The position numbers were made by a program, and so were the translations under genes. This document shows, one piece after another, positions 8,453 to 16,911 of a stretch of 64,000 bases of DNA. Every line of letters begins with the position of its first letter. The stretch's first letter is position 1. The notes beneath the pieces were generated by a model. The model did not search any database. It saw only the letters and a program-made list of their open reading frames with translations, and had not been told where the DNA came from. The DNA is from JAWRCU01 sp033542235 (lineage in GTDB: Bacteria > Pseudomonadota > Alphaproteobacteria > Rhizobiales > Rhizobiaceae): NCBI RefSeq assembly GCF_033542235.1, contig NZ_JAWRCU010000002.1:186001-250000 (forward strand), read 5' to 3'.

Positions 8453-8980
8453 ATGAATCTTGTCTCCAACATTACGCGCTCGGCAGGCGACCCCAAGGTC
8501 CTGAAAACGGGTCCAAGCTCTCTGACTGGATGGGACCGCCTGGCTCGCAACCTCGGCTGGTTTGGGATCGGCCTGGGAATCGCCGAATTGTTCGCTTCGC
8601 GACGCATGGCGCGCAGCTTGGGCATGCGAGGACAGGAAGGGCTCCTGCGAGCTTATGGCGCGCGGGAGATCATGAGCGGCATTCTCTCGCTTTCTATAGA
8701 CAGGCATATCGGGCTTTGGAGCAGAGTTGCGGGCGACGTACTCGACATTGCGACACTTCGGCGCGCGATGCGTCGACCGAATCCCAGGCGTGACAATGTC
8801 GGACTGGCCCTGGCCATGGTGCTTGGCGTGACGGTGCTCGATATCCTGGTTGCCAAAAGCTTGAGCGCAAGCCGGGCTCGCAACTCCCGGCAATGGCGTG
8901 ATTATAGCGACCGCAGTGGATTCCCGAGGGGGCGTCAGCTACAATCGCAGCCACAGGTTCCTGCTGCTGCGGGCCGATGA
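8453..8980 (+). CDS. Membrane-associated hypothetical protein
   Basis: This is a 175-residue protein with hydrophobic segments near residues 32-47, 66-82 and 115-138 and a polar C-terminal tail of about 35 residues. The part GWDRLARNLGWFGIGLGIAELF resembles the N-terminal membrane region often placed in front of cyclase/dehydrase-type lipid-binding domains, but no such domain follows. It lies 14 bases downstream of the alcohol dehydrogenase and is probably co-transcribed. The function is unknown. Confidence 0.65.
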   Translation: MNLVSNITRSAGDPKVLKTGPSSLTGWDRLARNLGWFGIGLGIAELFASRRMARSLGMRGQEGLLRAYGAREIMSGILSLSIDRHIGLWSRVAGDVLDIATLRRAMRRPNPRRDNVGLALAMVLGVTVLDILVAKSLSASRARNSRQWRDYSDRSGFPRGRQLQSQPQVPAAAGR

Positions 8981-9039
8981 GTTCCGATTCAAGTCGGCCA
9001 ATGCTCGAAATCAGAAGGCCTCGTTGCGTAGGATAAAGG

Positions 9040-9091
9040 GGATCGCGGTTTCGCAGGCGATCCGAACTCATGAAGCCGCGATTTCGGCTTC
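9040..9091. other. Two adjacent hairpins in an intergenic region
   Basis: GGATCGC (9040-9046) pairs with GCGATCC (9057-9063), and GAAGCC (9072-9077) pairs with GGCTTC (9086-9091). There is no T-run, so they are not clear terminators. They lie between the membrane protein gene ending at 8980 and the Nudix gene starting at 9181. Confidence 0.35.
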
Positions 9092-9180
9092 AAAGGGGGC
9101 CAGCTCGCATCGATCGCTTGCGCCATGACGCATTCGTGACCTTGATCGAATCATTCGCCGGCTTATGATCCGGGCCGCAA

Positions 9181-9642
9181 ATGAAGACCAAGAAGGCAAA
9201 GAAAATTGCCCGTAAGGGGCATCCGATCCACCAGGTTGCAGCACTTCCGTATCGCCGGCCGTACGCAGGAGCCGTCGAATTCCTTTTGCTGACCTCAAGG
9301 AACACGCGTCGTTTCCTTATTCCCAAGGGTTGGACGATGAAAGGCAAGACTCCTCAAGAGGCTGCGGCTATCGAGGCCCAGCAGGAGGCTGGCGTGACTG
9401 GACGCATCGATCCCACGCCGATCGGCGCGTACCAATATTGGAAGCGCATGAAAAACGCATTCGTGCCAGTACATGTAACAGTCTATGCCCTCGAGGTAGA
9501 AACTGAGCTATCCAACTGGAAGGAGCGGCGTCAGCGACAAAGAAAGTGGCTGACCAGTCATGAGGCCGCGAGCCTGGTCGATGAACCCGGACTCGTCTCC
9601 CTGCTGGCAGGCTTTCAACCTCAAGACCTGGCGGCGGAGTAA
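9181..9642 (+). CDS. Diverged Nudix-fold hydrolase
   Basis: This is a 153-residue protein with the layout of small Nudix proteins of the diphosphoinositol-polyphosphate type: QVAALPYRRP, FLLLTSRNTRRFLIPKG, then the Nudix box region at residues 55-72. The box reads G-K-T-P-Q-E-A-A-A-I-E-A-Q-Q-E-A-G-V. Compared with the usual REUXEEXGU, the Arg is Ile64 and one of the paired Glu is Gln68; Glu65 and Glu69 remain. Metal binding may therefore be weakened. The C-terminus WKERRQRQRKWLTSHEAASLV fits the family. It is a single gene facing the Pit operon. Confidence 0.75.
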   Translation: MKTKKAKKIARKGHPIHQVAALPYRRPYAGAVEFLLLTSRNTRRFLIPKGWTMKGKTPQEAAAIEAQQEAGVTGRIDPTPIGAYQYWKRMKNAFVPVHVTVYALEVETELSNWKERRQRQRKWLTSHEAASLVDEPGLVSLLAGFQPQDLAAE

Positions 9643-9657
9643 TAGGCTGACGCGATA

Positions 9658-10662
9658 TTACCCCGCGATACCCTCCAGAGCATAGCAAGCAGCGGAAATG
9701 GCGGCCGTCGCCGGGATCGTGATTACCCAGGCGACCACGATGTTGCCAGCTATTCCCCACCTGACCGCCGTCGTCCGCCTGGCGCTGCCGACCCCCACGA
9801 TGGCGCCGGTGATGGTGTGGGTCGTGGAGACGGGAATGCCGAGCCAGGTAGCGGCAAACAGGGTCAATGCTCCACCCGTCTCTGCGCAAAAGCCTTGCAT
9901 CGGATTGAGTCGAGTTATTTTTGATCCCATCGTGTGAACGATGCGCCAGCCGCCGAGCAAAGTACCAAGCGCCAAGGCGAGCTGGCACGAAATCACCACC
10001 CACAAGGGAACGTAGAATTCCGGGCCCAGCAGGCCCTGCGAATAGAGAAGCACCGCAATGATGCCCATGGTCTTCTGCGCGTCGTTGCCGCCGTGACCCA
10101 GGGAATAGAGTGCCGCCGAGATGAACTGCATCGTCCTGAAGGTCTGGTCCACGGCAAAGGGGGTGCTGCGCACGAAAAACCATGAGACGGCCAGGACGAG
10201 GAGCACCGCCAAGAAGAAGCCGATCGCAGGTGACATGACGATCGCGGCCGATGTCTTCAAAAGACCCGGCCAGACGATGGCCCCGATGCCTGCCTTGGCG
10301 ACGCCGGCTCCCACCAGCCCCCCGATCAGTGCGTGGGAGCTGCTCGAAGGGAGCCCGAGAAGCCAGGTGAGAACGTTCCAGACGATTGCGCCGGTGAGCG
10401 CCGCGAAGATCACGCGCGGGTCGACGACATTCGCACTGACAATACCGGTGCCGAGCGTCTCTGCGACGTGCAATCCGAAAAACAGGAACGCAATGAAGTT
10501 GAAGAACGCTGCCCAGAAGACGGCGTATTGCGGCCTGAGCACGCGTGTCGAAACGATGGTAGCGATGGAATTTGCCGAATCATGCAGGCCGTTCAGAAGA
10601 TCAAAGACCAGAGCAACAGCAATGAGCCCGACAAGAAGCGGAAACGCGAGTGTCGCCTCCAT
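9658..10662 (-). CDS. pit: Low-affinity inorganic phosphate transporter (Pit family)
   Basis: This is a 334-residue membrane protein with about ten helices. The two inverted PHO4 signatures are visible: GLHDSANSIATIV near the N-terminus and GGNDAQKTMGIIAV in the middle, with STTHTITGAIVGVG near the C-terminus. It imports metal-phosphate with protons across the inner membrane. It lies 8 bases downstream of the DUF47 gene on the same strand, the standard Pit/DUF47 (PhoU-like) operon. Confidence 0.95.
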   Translation of the reverse strand: MEATLAFPLLVGLIAVALVFDLLNGLHDSANSIATIVSTRVLRPQYAVFWAAFFNFIAFLFFGLHVAETLGTGIVSANVVDPRVIFAALTGAIVWNVLTWLLGLPSSSSHALIGGLVGAGVAKAGIGAIVWPGLLKTSAAIVMSPAIGFFLAVLLVLAVSWFFVRSTPFAVDQTFRTMQFISAALYSLGHGGNDAQKTMGIIAVLLYSQGLLGPEFYVPLWVVISCQLALALGTLLGGWRIVHTMGSKITRLNPMQGFCAETGGALTLFAATWLGIPVSTTHTITGAIVGVGSARRTTAVRWGIAGNIVVAWVITIPATAAISAACYALEGIAG

Positions 10663-10670
10663 CGGGGCTC

Positions 10671-11312
10671 CTACACGTTTTCGAGCACGATGCCGCCGAT
10701 CTCGTCGGCAACGTCCTCGAACCGATCAACCACCTTCTCGAGCTCTCCGTAGATTTCACTGCCGATCAGATACGCCATCGGATTGGAGCCTCCATGTGCC
10801 AGGAAAAGCTCTTTGAGCCCGCGGTCGTAGAGTTCATCGGACCGCTCCTCCACGCGTACGACTTCCTCGGCAAGCTCGCTGAGTCGCTGCGAATTGGCAC
10901 TCGCGCGTTCGAGGAGGGGAATGGCTTGAGATATCAAGTTGGCAGCCTCCACGATCGCGGAAGCCATCTCGCGCATGAGCGGGTCGAAGCTGCGCTGCTC
11001 GAACAGCGTCACGGTCTTCACCGTCTTGCGCATCATGTCGATCGCGTCGTCCATCGACTGAATGAGGTCTTTGATGTCGCTGCGGTCGAAAGGCGTGATG
11101 AAGCTGCGCCTTGTCGCGAGAAGAACCTCGCCGGCGATGGCGTCGGCGCGCTCTTCCAACGATATGATTTCCTTGCAACAGGCCTCGATGTCATCGCACG
11201 CCAAAAGCCGCTCCAACGCTTTGGCGCCGAGCACCAGAATTCCTGCGTGCTGTGAAAAGAGATCGAAGAAACGATCCTCACGCGGCAGAAGCCGGCGAAA
11301 CCATCCCATCAT
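10671..11312 (-). CDS. DUF47 (PhoU-like) accessory protein of Pit transporter
   Basis: This is a 213-residue, helical, acidic protein. The start MMGWFRRLLPREDRFFDLF, internal EERADAIAGEV and the repeated ..EERSDELYDRGLKELF match the DUF47/PhoU-like family that regulates Pit-type transport. The start was placed at 11312 (two consecutive ATG codons) with GGAGG a short distance upstream on the minus strand; longer in-frame readings upstream look non-coding. It is first in a two-gene operon with pit. Confidence 0.9.
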   Translation of the reverse strand: MMGWFRRLLPREDRFFDLFSQHAGILVLGAKALERLLACDDIEACCKEIISLEERADAIAGEVLLATRRSFITPFDRSDIKDLIQSMDDAIDMMRKTVKTVTLFEQRSFDPLMREMASAIVEAANLISQAIPLLERASANSQRLSELAEEVVRVEERSDELYDRGLKELFLAHGGSNPMAYLIGSEIYGELEKVVDRFEDVADEIGGIVLENV

Positions 11313-11627
11313 CGAACAACATCCTCCGCCGTTGACGGCACATGCATAAACCAAGTGCTGGTAGCGCGAAGTTCCGTGTGCCGGCAAAGCTTTTCTGTGC
11401 AGCGATGGTGAGGACCTCCCTCCGATGCGTGTGCGATCGCGCTGCGGAACTCTGAGAGGGCGAGATGTTGAGCGAACAAGGTATTCCGCACGTCTTGATC
11501 GACGCAACCGTTCTGGTTGCGGGCTTCGCAAGCTGGGCCGAATGAAGGTTTGAGAACCAGGCTGCGCAGGGGGGGGCAGCAACTCGCGACCACCACCTTT
11601 GAACCGCGCTCGAAAAGAGCGGGGAAG
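11313..11627. other. Intergenic region without a recognised gene
   Basis: This region of about 315 bases lies upstream of the DUF47-pit operon and downstream of the glycoamylase-like gene, both on the minus strand. The only small reading frame with a ribosome-site-like GAGAGGG in front is a 26-codon plus-strand ORF at 11465-11545; I do not claim it is a gene. The promoter of DUF47-pit should lie here, but no consensus was clear. Confidence 0.4.
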
Positions 11628-12956
11628 CTAATACCGCTCCAGCCACCCCCCTGAGAAGCCTGCGCGGCGCAAGCCAGCCACCAGTGGCGGGCAACGTCGC
11701 ATGATGTCCCAAAGCAGGCCGGTCCGGTAGTTTTCGACCATCAGCACGACCGGCCCCTGGTCGATGCCGAAGTGATAGGGAGTGACCCACCACCCCGTGG
11801 CGCTATCCTCGACCGGAAACGACTGATTGAATGACGGCTTGAAGCCGTAGAGCCGCGTCATGCCGAGGTCCAGCCGGGCGAAGTTGCGAGCCGTCGGGAT
11901 GACGATCTCCGGCGCAAAGGGCAACGAAGCGACTACAACCCAAGGAGCCACCGTCCCATCGTCGGGGCCGAAGGGAGCGCCGCGAGCGATGTAGTCGAAG
12001 AACTCGCGTTTGACGCCGTTAACCTCCCGCGTGATCCAGCCGGGCCCATCGCAAGCAGTGAACCCCCAGCAATGTTCCCCGTAGCCGGCCCAATTCATCG
12101 GGTTGCGGATTGCGTATTCCTGCTGCACGAAAGTCGCCTGCCGGCTGTTCTCGAAATAGTCGCTGTCGTGCTGCCGCATGAAGGCATCGCGGATGCCGCG
12201 GAAATCCACCCACATGTGCGATAGCTGATGGGTGAAGAGCGGACCCGAATAGAGCAGCTCGCGGCCGTAGATCTCTTTCCACTCGTATGTTTCGGTGTAG
12301 GCAGGGTAGCTCTCGGGCGGCAACGGATGGGTCGGCGATCCCAGGCCCAGAAAATAGAGCAGCAGGCCTTCATCGTAGCCACTGTAGCGGTGCGGTATGA
12401 AGCCGCTTTCCGGGCGCCAGCCATGGGTGAGCGTCACGCCGCCGTCGCACGCCCAGTTCCAGTCGGCACGCTCATAGAGCTCGGTGGCGAGTTGACGAAT
12501 TTCGGCCTCTTCCGGCGTGTCTCGATCGAAGTAGGCCGCGACTGTCAGTGCGCCTGCGAACAGAAACGCTGAGTCGATCGTCGACAGCTCGCACTGCCAG
12601 ACGCGGCGACCCGTTTCGATGTCCAGGAAATGATAGAAGAAGCCCTTGTATCCGGAGGCGTCCGGCTCGGGTCCTTGCGGAAGCTCCAACAGATACTGCA
12701 ATCGCCTGCGGGTAATCTTCGCAGCGAATTTGCGAATAATTACCCCGCGCTCCACGATGATGGGGATTGTCGCCAGCGCCATCCCGTTCGCAGCAATGCT
12801 TGCCGGAGTATTCGGTTCCGTCTTGTCCCGAACCAGGCCGTTGTCCGGGTTCGTTTCGTGCAGATAGTACAGCACGGTGCTGAACTGCAGGCGTGCGAGA
12901 TCTTCGCTGGTCGGCAGCCTGTGCAGCTCGGCGTCGGTCGACAGGGTTTCGGGCAT
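11628..12956 (-). CDS. Glycoamylase-like glycoside hydrolase (PF10091; GH144-related)
   Basis: This is a 442-residue soluble protein with no signal peptide. Family marks are YDEGLLLYFLGLGSPTHPLP, HMWVDFRGIRDAFM, DYFENSRQA, NPMNWAGYG and CWGFTACDGPGW, which place it in the PF10091 glycoamylase family. This fold is also the middle domain of cyclic beta-1,2-glucan synthase (NdvB/Cgs), and characterised free-standing members (GH144) are endo-beta-1,2-glucanases. The name glucoamylase is therefore probably misleading; action on beta-1,2-glucan is the more attractive inference, given the NdvB-like GH94 gene at 20643. It lies 83 bases downstream of phosphoketolase on the same strand and is probably co-transcribed. 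Confidence 0.85.
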   Translation of the reverse strand: MPETLSTDAELHRLPTSEDLARLQFSTVLYYLHETNPDNGLVRDKTEPNTPASIAANGMALATIPIIVERGVIIRKFAAKITRRRLQYLLELPQGPEPDASGYKGFFYHFLDIETGRRVWQCELSTIDSAFLFAGALTVAAYFDRDTPEEAEIRQLATELYERADWNWACDGGVTLTHGWRPESGFIPHRYSGYDEGLLLYFLGLGSPTHPLPPESYPAYTETYEWKEIYGRELLYSGPLFTHQLSHMWVDFRGIRDAFMRQHDSDYFENSRQATFVQQEYAIRNPMNWAGYGEHCWGFTACDGPGWITREVNGVKREFFDYIARGAPFGPDDGTVAPWVVVASLPFAPEIVIPTARNFARLDLGMTRLYGFKPSFNQSFPVEDSATGWWVTPYHFGIDQGPVVLMVENYRTGLLWDIMRRCPPLVAGLRRAGFSGGWLERY

Positions 12957-13038
12957 CGCCGTCAGTGGGGAAACAAGGGGAGATCGCGCGGAACTCCGCC
13001 GTCACGGAGCCGCGCGATTCGCTTAGTTGGAACGCGGT

Positions 13039-15504
13039 TCAAATGTTGTCCGCCTCCGTCGAAGTTCTGCGGGAGGCGGGCGCCTTACCCTTGACGCCCC
13101 ACTTCCATCCGCTGATCTCCGGCATGTCGTCGCCGTGCTTTTCGATATATTGCCGGTGATCGATCAGCTTCTCGTGGATGGCCTGCTTGAAATAGGCGGC
13201 GCGCGCTCCGAGCTGCGGCAGGCGATCGATCACGTCTTCAGCCAGATGGAACCGGTCGAGGTCGTTCAGCACCACCATATCGAACGGAGTCGTCGTCGTT
13301 CCTTCTTCCTTGTAGCCGCGGACGTGCAGGTTGGGGTGGTTGGTCCGTCGGTAGGTCAGACGATGGATCAGCCAGGGATAGCCGTGGAAGGCGAATATGA
13401 TCGGCTTGTCCTTCGTGAATAGCGCGTCGAAATCGCGGTCCGAAAGCCCGTGCGGATGTTCCTTCTCCGGCTGCAGCTTCATCAGATTCACGACATTGAC
13501 GACCCGCACCTTCAGTTCCGGCAGGTGTTTGCGAAGCAATTCCACCGCGGCCAGCGTCTCCAGGGTCGGCACGTCTCCGCAGCATGCCATCACCACGTCG
13601 GGCTCGGAGCCCATGTCGTTGCTGGCCCACTCCCAGATGCCGAGACCCGCCGTGCAGTGCTTCACCGCCTGATCCATCGTGAGCCACTGTGGCGCGGGCT
13701 GCTTGCCGGCAACGACGACGTTGATGTAGTCGCGGCTGCGCAGGCAATGGTCAGTCACTGACAAGAGCGTATTCGCGTCCGGCGGCAGATAGACCCGGAT
13801 GACGTCCGCCTTCTTGTTGACGACGTGGTCGATGAACCCCGGGTCCTGGTGACTGAACCCGTTATGGTCCTGCCGCCAGACATGGGAGCTCAGGAAATAG
13901 TTGAGCGAGGCGATCGAACGCCGCCAGGGTATTTCGTGACAGACCTTCAGCCACTTCGCGTGCTGGTTGAACATCGAATCGATGATGTGGATGAAGGCTT
14001 CGTAGCACGAGAAGAAGCCGTGCCGGCCTGTGAGCAGATAGCCCTCTAGCCAGCCTTGACACTGATGCTCGCTGAGCACTTCCATGACCCGGCCGTCCGG
14101 CGCGAGATGATCGTCCTCGGGGTAGATTTCGGCCATGTAGCAACGGTCGGTGACCTCGAGCACGTCCTGCCAGCGATTGGAGTTGTTCTCGTCCGGGCTG
14201 AACAGGCGGAAGTTCTTGTTGTCCAGGTTCAACTTCATGACATCCCGGAGGAACTTGCCCATCGCCCTGGCCGACTCGGCGGTTGTTGCACCCGGGCTGG
14301 TCACCTCCACCGCATAGTCGCGGAAGTCCGGCATCTTCAGATCGCGAAGCAACAACCCGCCATTGGCATGCGGGTTGTCGCTCATTCTCCGGTGACCGGT
14401 TGGAGCCAGCGATGCCAAATCGGATTTGAACCGGCCGTCGGCGTCGAACAGCTCCTCCGGACGGTAGCTCTTCATCCACTTTTCGAGAATTTTGACATGC
14501 TCGGGCTTATCCATGTCGCCCATCGGCACCTGGTGCGAGCGCCAATAGTCCTCGGTCTTCTTGCCATCGATTTCAGGGGGGCAGGTCCAGCCCTTCGGCG
14601 TGCGAAAGACGATCATTGGCCAGGCTGGGCGTTTGAGGTTGCCTCCTTTTCGTGCGTCAGCCCAGATGCGCTTGATTTCCGCCACCGCCTTGTCGAGCAC
14701 CTCTGCCAATTCCTGGTGGACCTTCGCCGGATCGCGCCCTTCGACGAAGTAGGGCGCGTACCCCATGCCCTCGAAGAATTTCTGCAATTCGTCCTTCGGG
14801 ATGCGGGCGAGGAAGCACGGATTGGCAATTTTGTATCCGTTGAGGTGAAGGATCGGGAGCACGCAGCCGTCGCGCGCCGGATTCAGGAACTTGTTTCCCT
14901 GCCATCCGGTTGCGAGTGGCCCGGTCTCGGCTTCGCCATCGCCGACGATGCAGGCTACGATCAGGTCCGGATTGTCGAATGCGGCACCGTAGGCATGGCT
15001 CAAGGCATAGCCGAGCTCGCCGCCTTCATGGATGCTGCCGGGCGTCTCGGGAGCAACGTGGCTGGGGATGCCGCCCGGGAAACTGAACTGCTTGAACAGC
15101 CGCTTCATGCCCTCCGCGTCCTGCCCGATGTTCGGATAGACCTCGCTGTAGGTCCCTTCCAGGTAGGCGTGGGCAACCAGCGATGGCCCGCCATGCCCCG
15201 GGCCGATGATGTAGATCATGTCGAGGTCGTCGCGCTTGATGACCCGGTTCAGGTGGACATAGAGCATGTTCAAGCCCGGCGACGTGCCCCAGTGGCCGAG
15301 CAGCCGCGGCTTGATGTGCTCGCGCTTCAAGGGCTCCTTCAGCAGCGGGTTGTCGAGGAGGTAGATCTGCCCGACCGACAGGTAGTTCGAAGCGCGCCAG
15401 TAGGCATCCATCGCCTGCAATTCGGTCGCCGACAGCGGACCGGCAGCCGGTTGGGTTTTGGGGGTCGCACGCTTCTGGGGTGTTTCAGCGGTGATTGAAG
15501 CCAT
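13039..15504 (-). CDS. xfp: Phosphoketolase (xylulose-5-P / fructose-6-P)
   Basis: This is an 821-residue thiamine-diphosphate enzyme of normal length. Family blocks include GHWGTSPGLN, GPGHGGPSLVAHAYLEGTYSE, SHVAPETPGSIHEGGELGY, and the ThDP-binding segment IVGDGEAETGPLATGWQGNK; the C-terminal half has SHQDPGF and VVNVVNLMKLQ. It splits xylulose-5-P or fructose-6-P with phosphate to acetyl-phosphate plus a triose or tetrose phosphate in the cytoplasm. It is transcribed divergently from L-lactate dehydrogenase across a 284-base gap and is followed by the glycoamylase-like gene. No acetate kinase or phosphotransacetylase is in the window, so the fate of acetyl-phosphate depends on genes elsewhere. 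Confidence 0.96.
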   Translation of the reverse strand: MASITAETPQKRATPKTQPAAGPLSATELQAMDAYWRASNYLSVGQIYLLDNPLLKEPLKREHIKPRLLGHWGTSPGLNMLYVHLNRVIKRDDLDMIYIIGPGHGGPSLVAHAYLEGTYSEVYPNIGQDAEGMKRLFKQFSFPGGIPSHVAPETPGSIHEGGELGYALSHAYGAAFDNPDLIVACIVGDGEAETGPLATGWQGNKFLNPARDGCVLPILHLNGYKIANPCFLARIPKDELQKFFEGMGYAPYFVEGRDPAKVHQELAEVLDKAVAEIKRIWADARKGGNLKRPAWPMIVFRTPKGWTCPPEIDGKKTEDYWRSHQVPMGDMDKPEHVKILEKWMKSYRPEELFDADGRFKSDLASLAPTGHRRMSDNPHANGGLLLRDLKMPDFRDYAVEVTSPGATTAESARAMGKFLRDVMKLNLDNKNFRLFSPDENNSNRWQDVLEVTDRCYMAEIYPEDDHLAPDGRVMEVLSEHQCQGWLEGYLLTGRHGFFSCYEAFIHIIDSMFNQHAKWLKVCHEIPWRRSIASLNYFLSSHVWRQDHNGFSHQDPGFIDHVVNKKADVIRVYLPPDANTLLSVTDHCLRSRDYINVVVAGKQPAPQWLTMDQAVKHCTAGLGIWEWASNDMGSEPDVVMACCGDVPTLETLAAVELLRKHLPELKVRVVNVVNLMKLQPEKEHPHGLSDRDFDALFTKDKPIIFAFHGYPWLIHRLTYRRTNHPNLHVRGYKEEGTTTTPFDMVVLNDLDRFHLAEDVIDRLPQLGARAAYFKQAIHEKLIDHRQYIEKHGDDMPEISGWKWGVKGKAPASRRTSTEADNI

Positions 15505-15788
15505 GGGTCACTCCTCTGTCCGGATCGAGGCCGTTCACATGAATCCGTCGAAAACCAGGACCCCAAGCCCAATGTCCTGTCGGGAGGCTTTGTCGGGCAT
15601 CGATCGACACGAATGCCCGCTCTCCCTGAAGCCCGAGCGATAGCTTATTCCTGTCTTACCCTCAGCGCCCGTAAGATCGTGTAAGATCGGGGCGCGATCG
15701 CGGGGAATTGCATCTTTGGCCGGCGCTCCATGCCACAGTAATAGAGCTGAGAAGTCGAATTCAAGCTGCCGCTCACGGGAGGTGGTGG

Positions 15789-16721
15789 TTGAAAGTCGGA
15801 ATTGTCGGATCAGGCATGGTGGGCAGTGCCGCGGCATATGCCATGGGATTGCGTGGCGTGGCGAGCGAGATCGTGCTGGTCGACCTCGATCCGGCTTTGG
15901 CAGAAGCGCACGCCCTCGACATCGCTCACGCAATGCCCTTTGCTTCCGGCACCGCGGTTACGAGCGGGGACTACGACCGCCTTCGAAATGCCGGTGTAGT
16001 CATCATCGCCGCAGGCGTCGCGCAGCGGCCCGGCGAGACAAGAATTGACCTGCTTGGGCGCAACGCCACAGTGTTCCGCGAGGTCATTGCCGAGATCATG
16101 CGTGTCTGCCCCGATGCGATCCTGCTGATCGCGTCGAACCCGGTGGACATCATGACGCAAATAGCCAGGACGATCTCAGGCCTGCCGGCACGTCGCGTGA
16201 TCGGATCGGGCACGATCCTTGATACCGCGCGGTTTCGCAGCCTGCTCGGCGCACATTTGAATGTCTCGCCCCGGTCCGTTCACGCCTATGTGCTGGGCGA
16301 GCATGGCGACAGCCAGGTATTGGCCTGGTCATGCGCGCGCGTGGGCTCGGTTCCCCTTGCTGGCTTCGGAGCACAAGTCGGCGCGCCGATCACGGAGGCA
16401 GTGCAGGCAGAGATCGACAACAAGACCAGAAACGCCGCCTACACAATCGTCAAGGGGAAGGGCTCCACCTACTACGGCATCGGGGCAGGCCTGGCGCGGA
16501 TCGTCGGTGCGATACGGCAGGATGAGCATGCCGTTTTCACCGTCTCGATCGTCACGGAGAACGTCGAGGGAGTTCGAGATGTGGCCCTGTCGGTCCCTCG
16601 CGTCGTGGGACGCCGGGGCATCACCGCAGAGCTCTTCCCCGATCTCGACGCCCAGGAGCATGCGGCGCTCTACCGAAGCGCATCGCTGCTGCACGGTCTC
16701 CTGGATTCGATGACGCTCTGA
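15789..16721 (+). CDS. ldh: L-lactate dehydrogenase
   Basis: This is a 310-residue NAD-dependent LDH/MDH-family enzyme. It begins with the Rossmann motif KVGIVGSGMVGSA. The substrate loop reads AGVAQRPGETR: Gln at the specificity position indicates lactate rather than malate (which has Arg). SNPVDIMT, GSGTILDTARFRSLL and the catalytic His172 in GEHGDS support LDH. The start is TTG 15789, chosen because the GGGAGGTGG ribosome site at 15777-15785 is just upstream and the protein then starts exactly at the fold; in-frame sequence before it does not look like protein. It is divergent from phosphoketolase. It reduces pyruvate to L-lactate, unusual in a presumed aerobe. Confidence 0.93.
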   Translation: MKVGIVGSGMVGSAAAYAMGLRGVASEIVLVDLDPALAEAHALDIAHAMPFASGTAVTSGDYDRLRNAGVVIIAAGVAQRPGETRIDLLGRNATVFREVIAEIMRVCPDAILLIASNPVDIMTQIARTISGLPARRVIGSGTILDTARFRSLLGAHLNVSPRSVHAYVLGEHGDSQVLAWSCARVGSVPLAGFGAQVGAPITEAVQAEIDNKTRNAAYTIVKGKGSTYYGIGAGLARIVGAIRQDEHAVFTVSIVTENVEGVRDVALSVPRVVGRRGITAELFPDLDAQEHAALYRSASLLHGLLDSMTL

Positions 16722-16911
16722 GCTGAAGTAGCGATGAGTTGGTTCGTCACTGATGGGGGCTATGTCGGCCTAGGGCTATCCGACTCCACCGCTGCAGGCG
16801 ACCCGAGCCGGGCGGAAACCGCAAGACCAAGGCGATGGATCTGGCTCCCGGGACGCGCGGGCTGCGCGTCCGACGAAGTCGCAGGCTGTCTCACTCGCGG
16901 GGAGGGATGAA

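Noticed and set aside
14056..15498. A 480-codon open frame on the plus strand opposite phosphoketolase
   Set aside because: It mirrors the codon structure of the GC-rich xfp gene, has no ribosome site and no recognisable domain; xfp is certain on the other strand.
15660..15695. Repeated GTAAGATCG (15671 and 15682 areas) as an operator upstream of ldh
   Set aside because: Two short direct repeats of nine bases occur once only and fit no known site; too little to call a feature, although they lie in the xfp-ldh control region.
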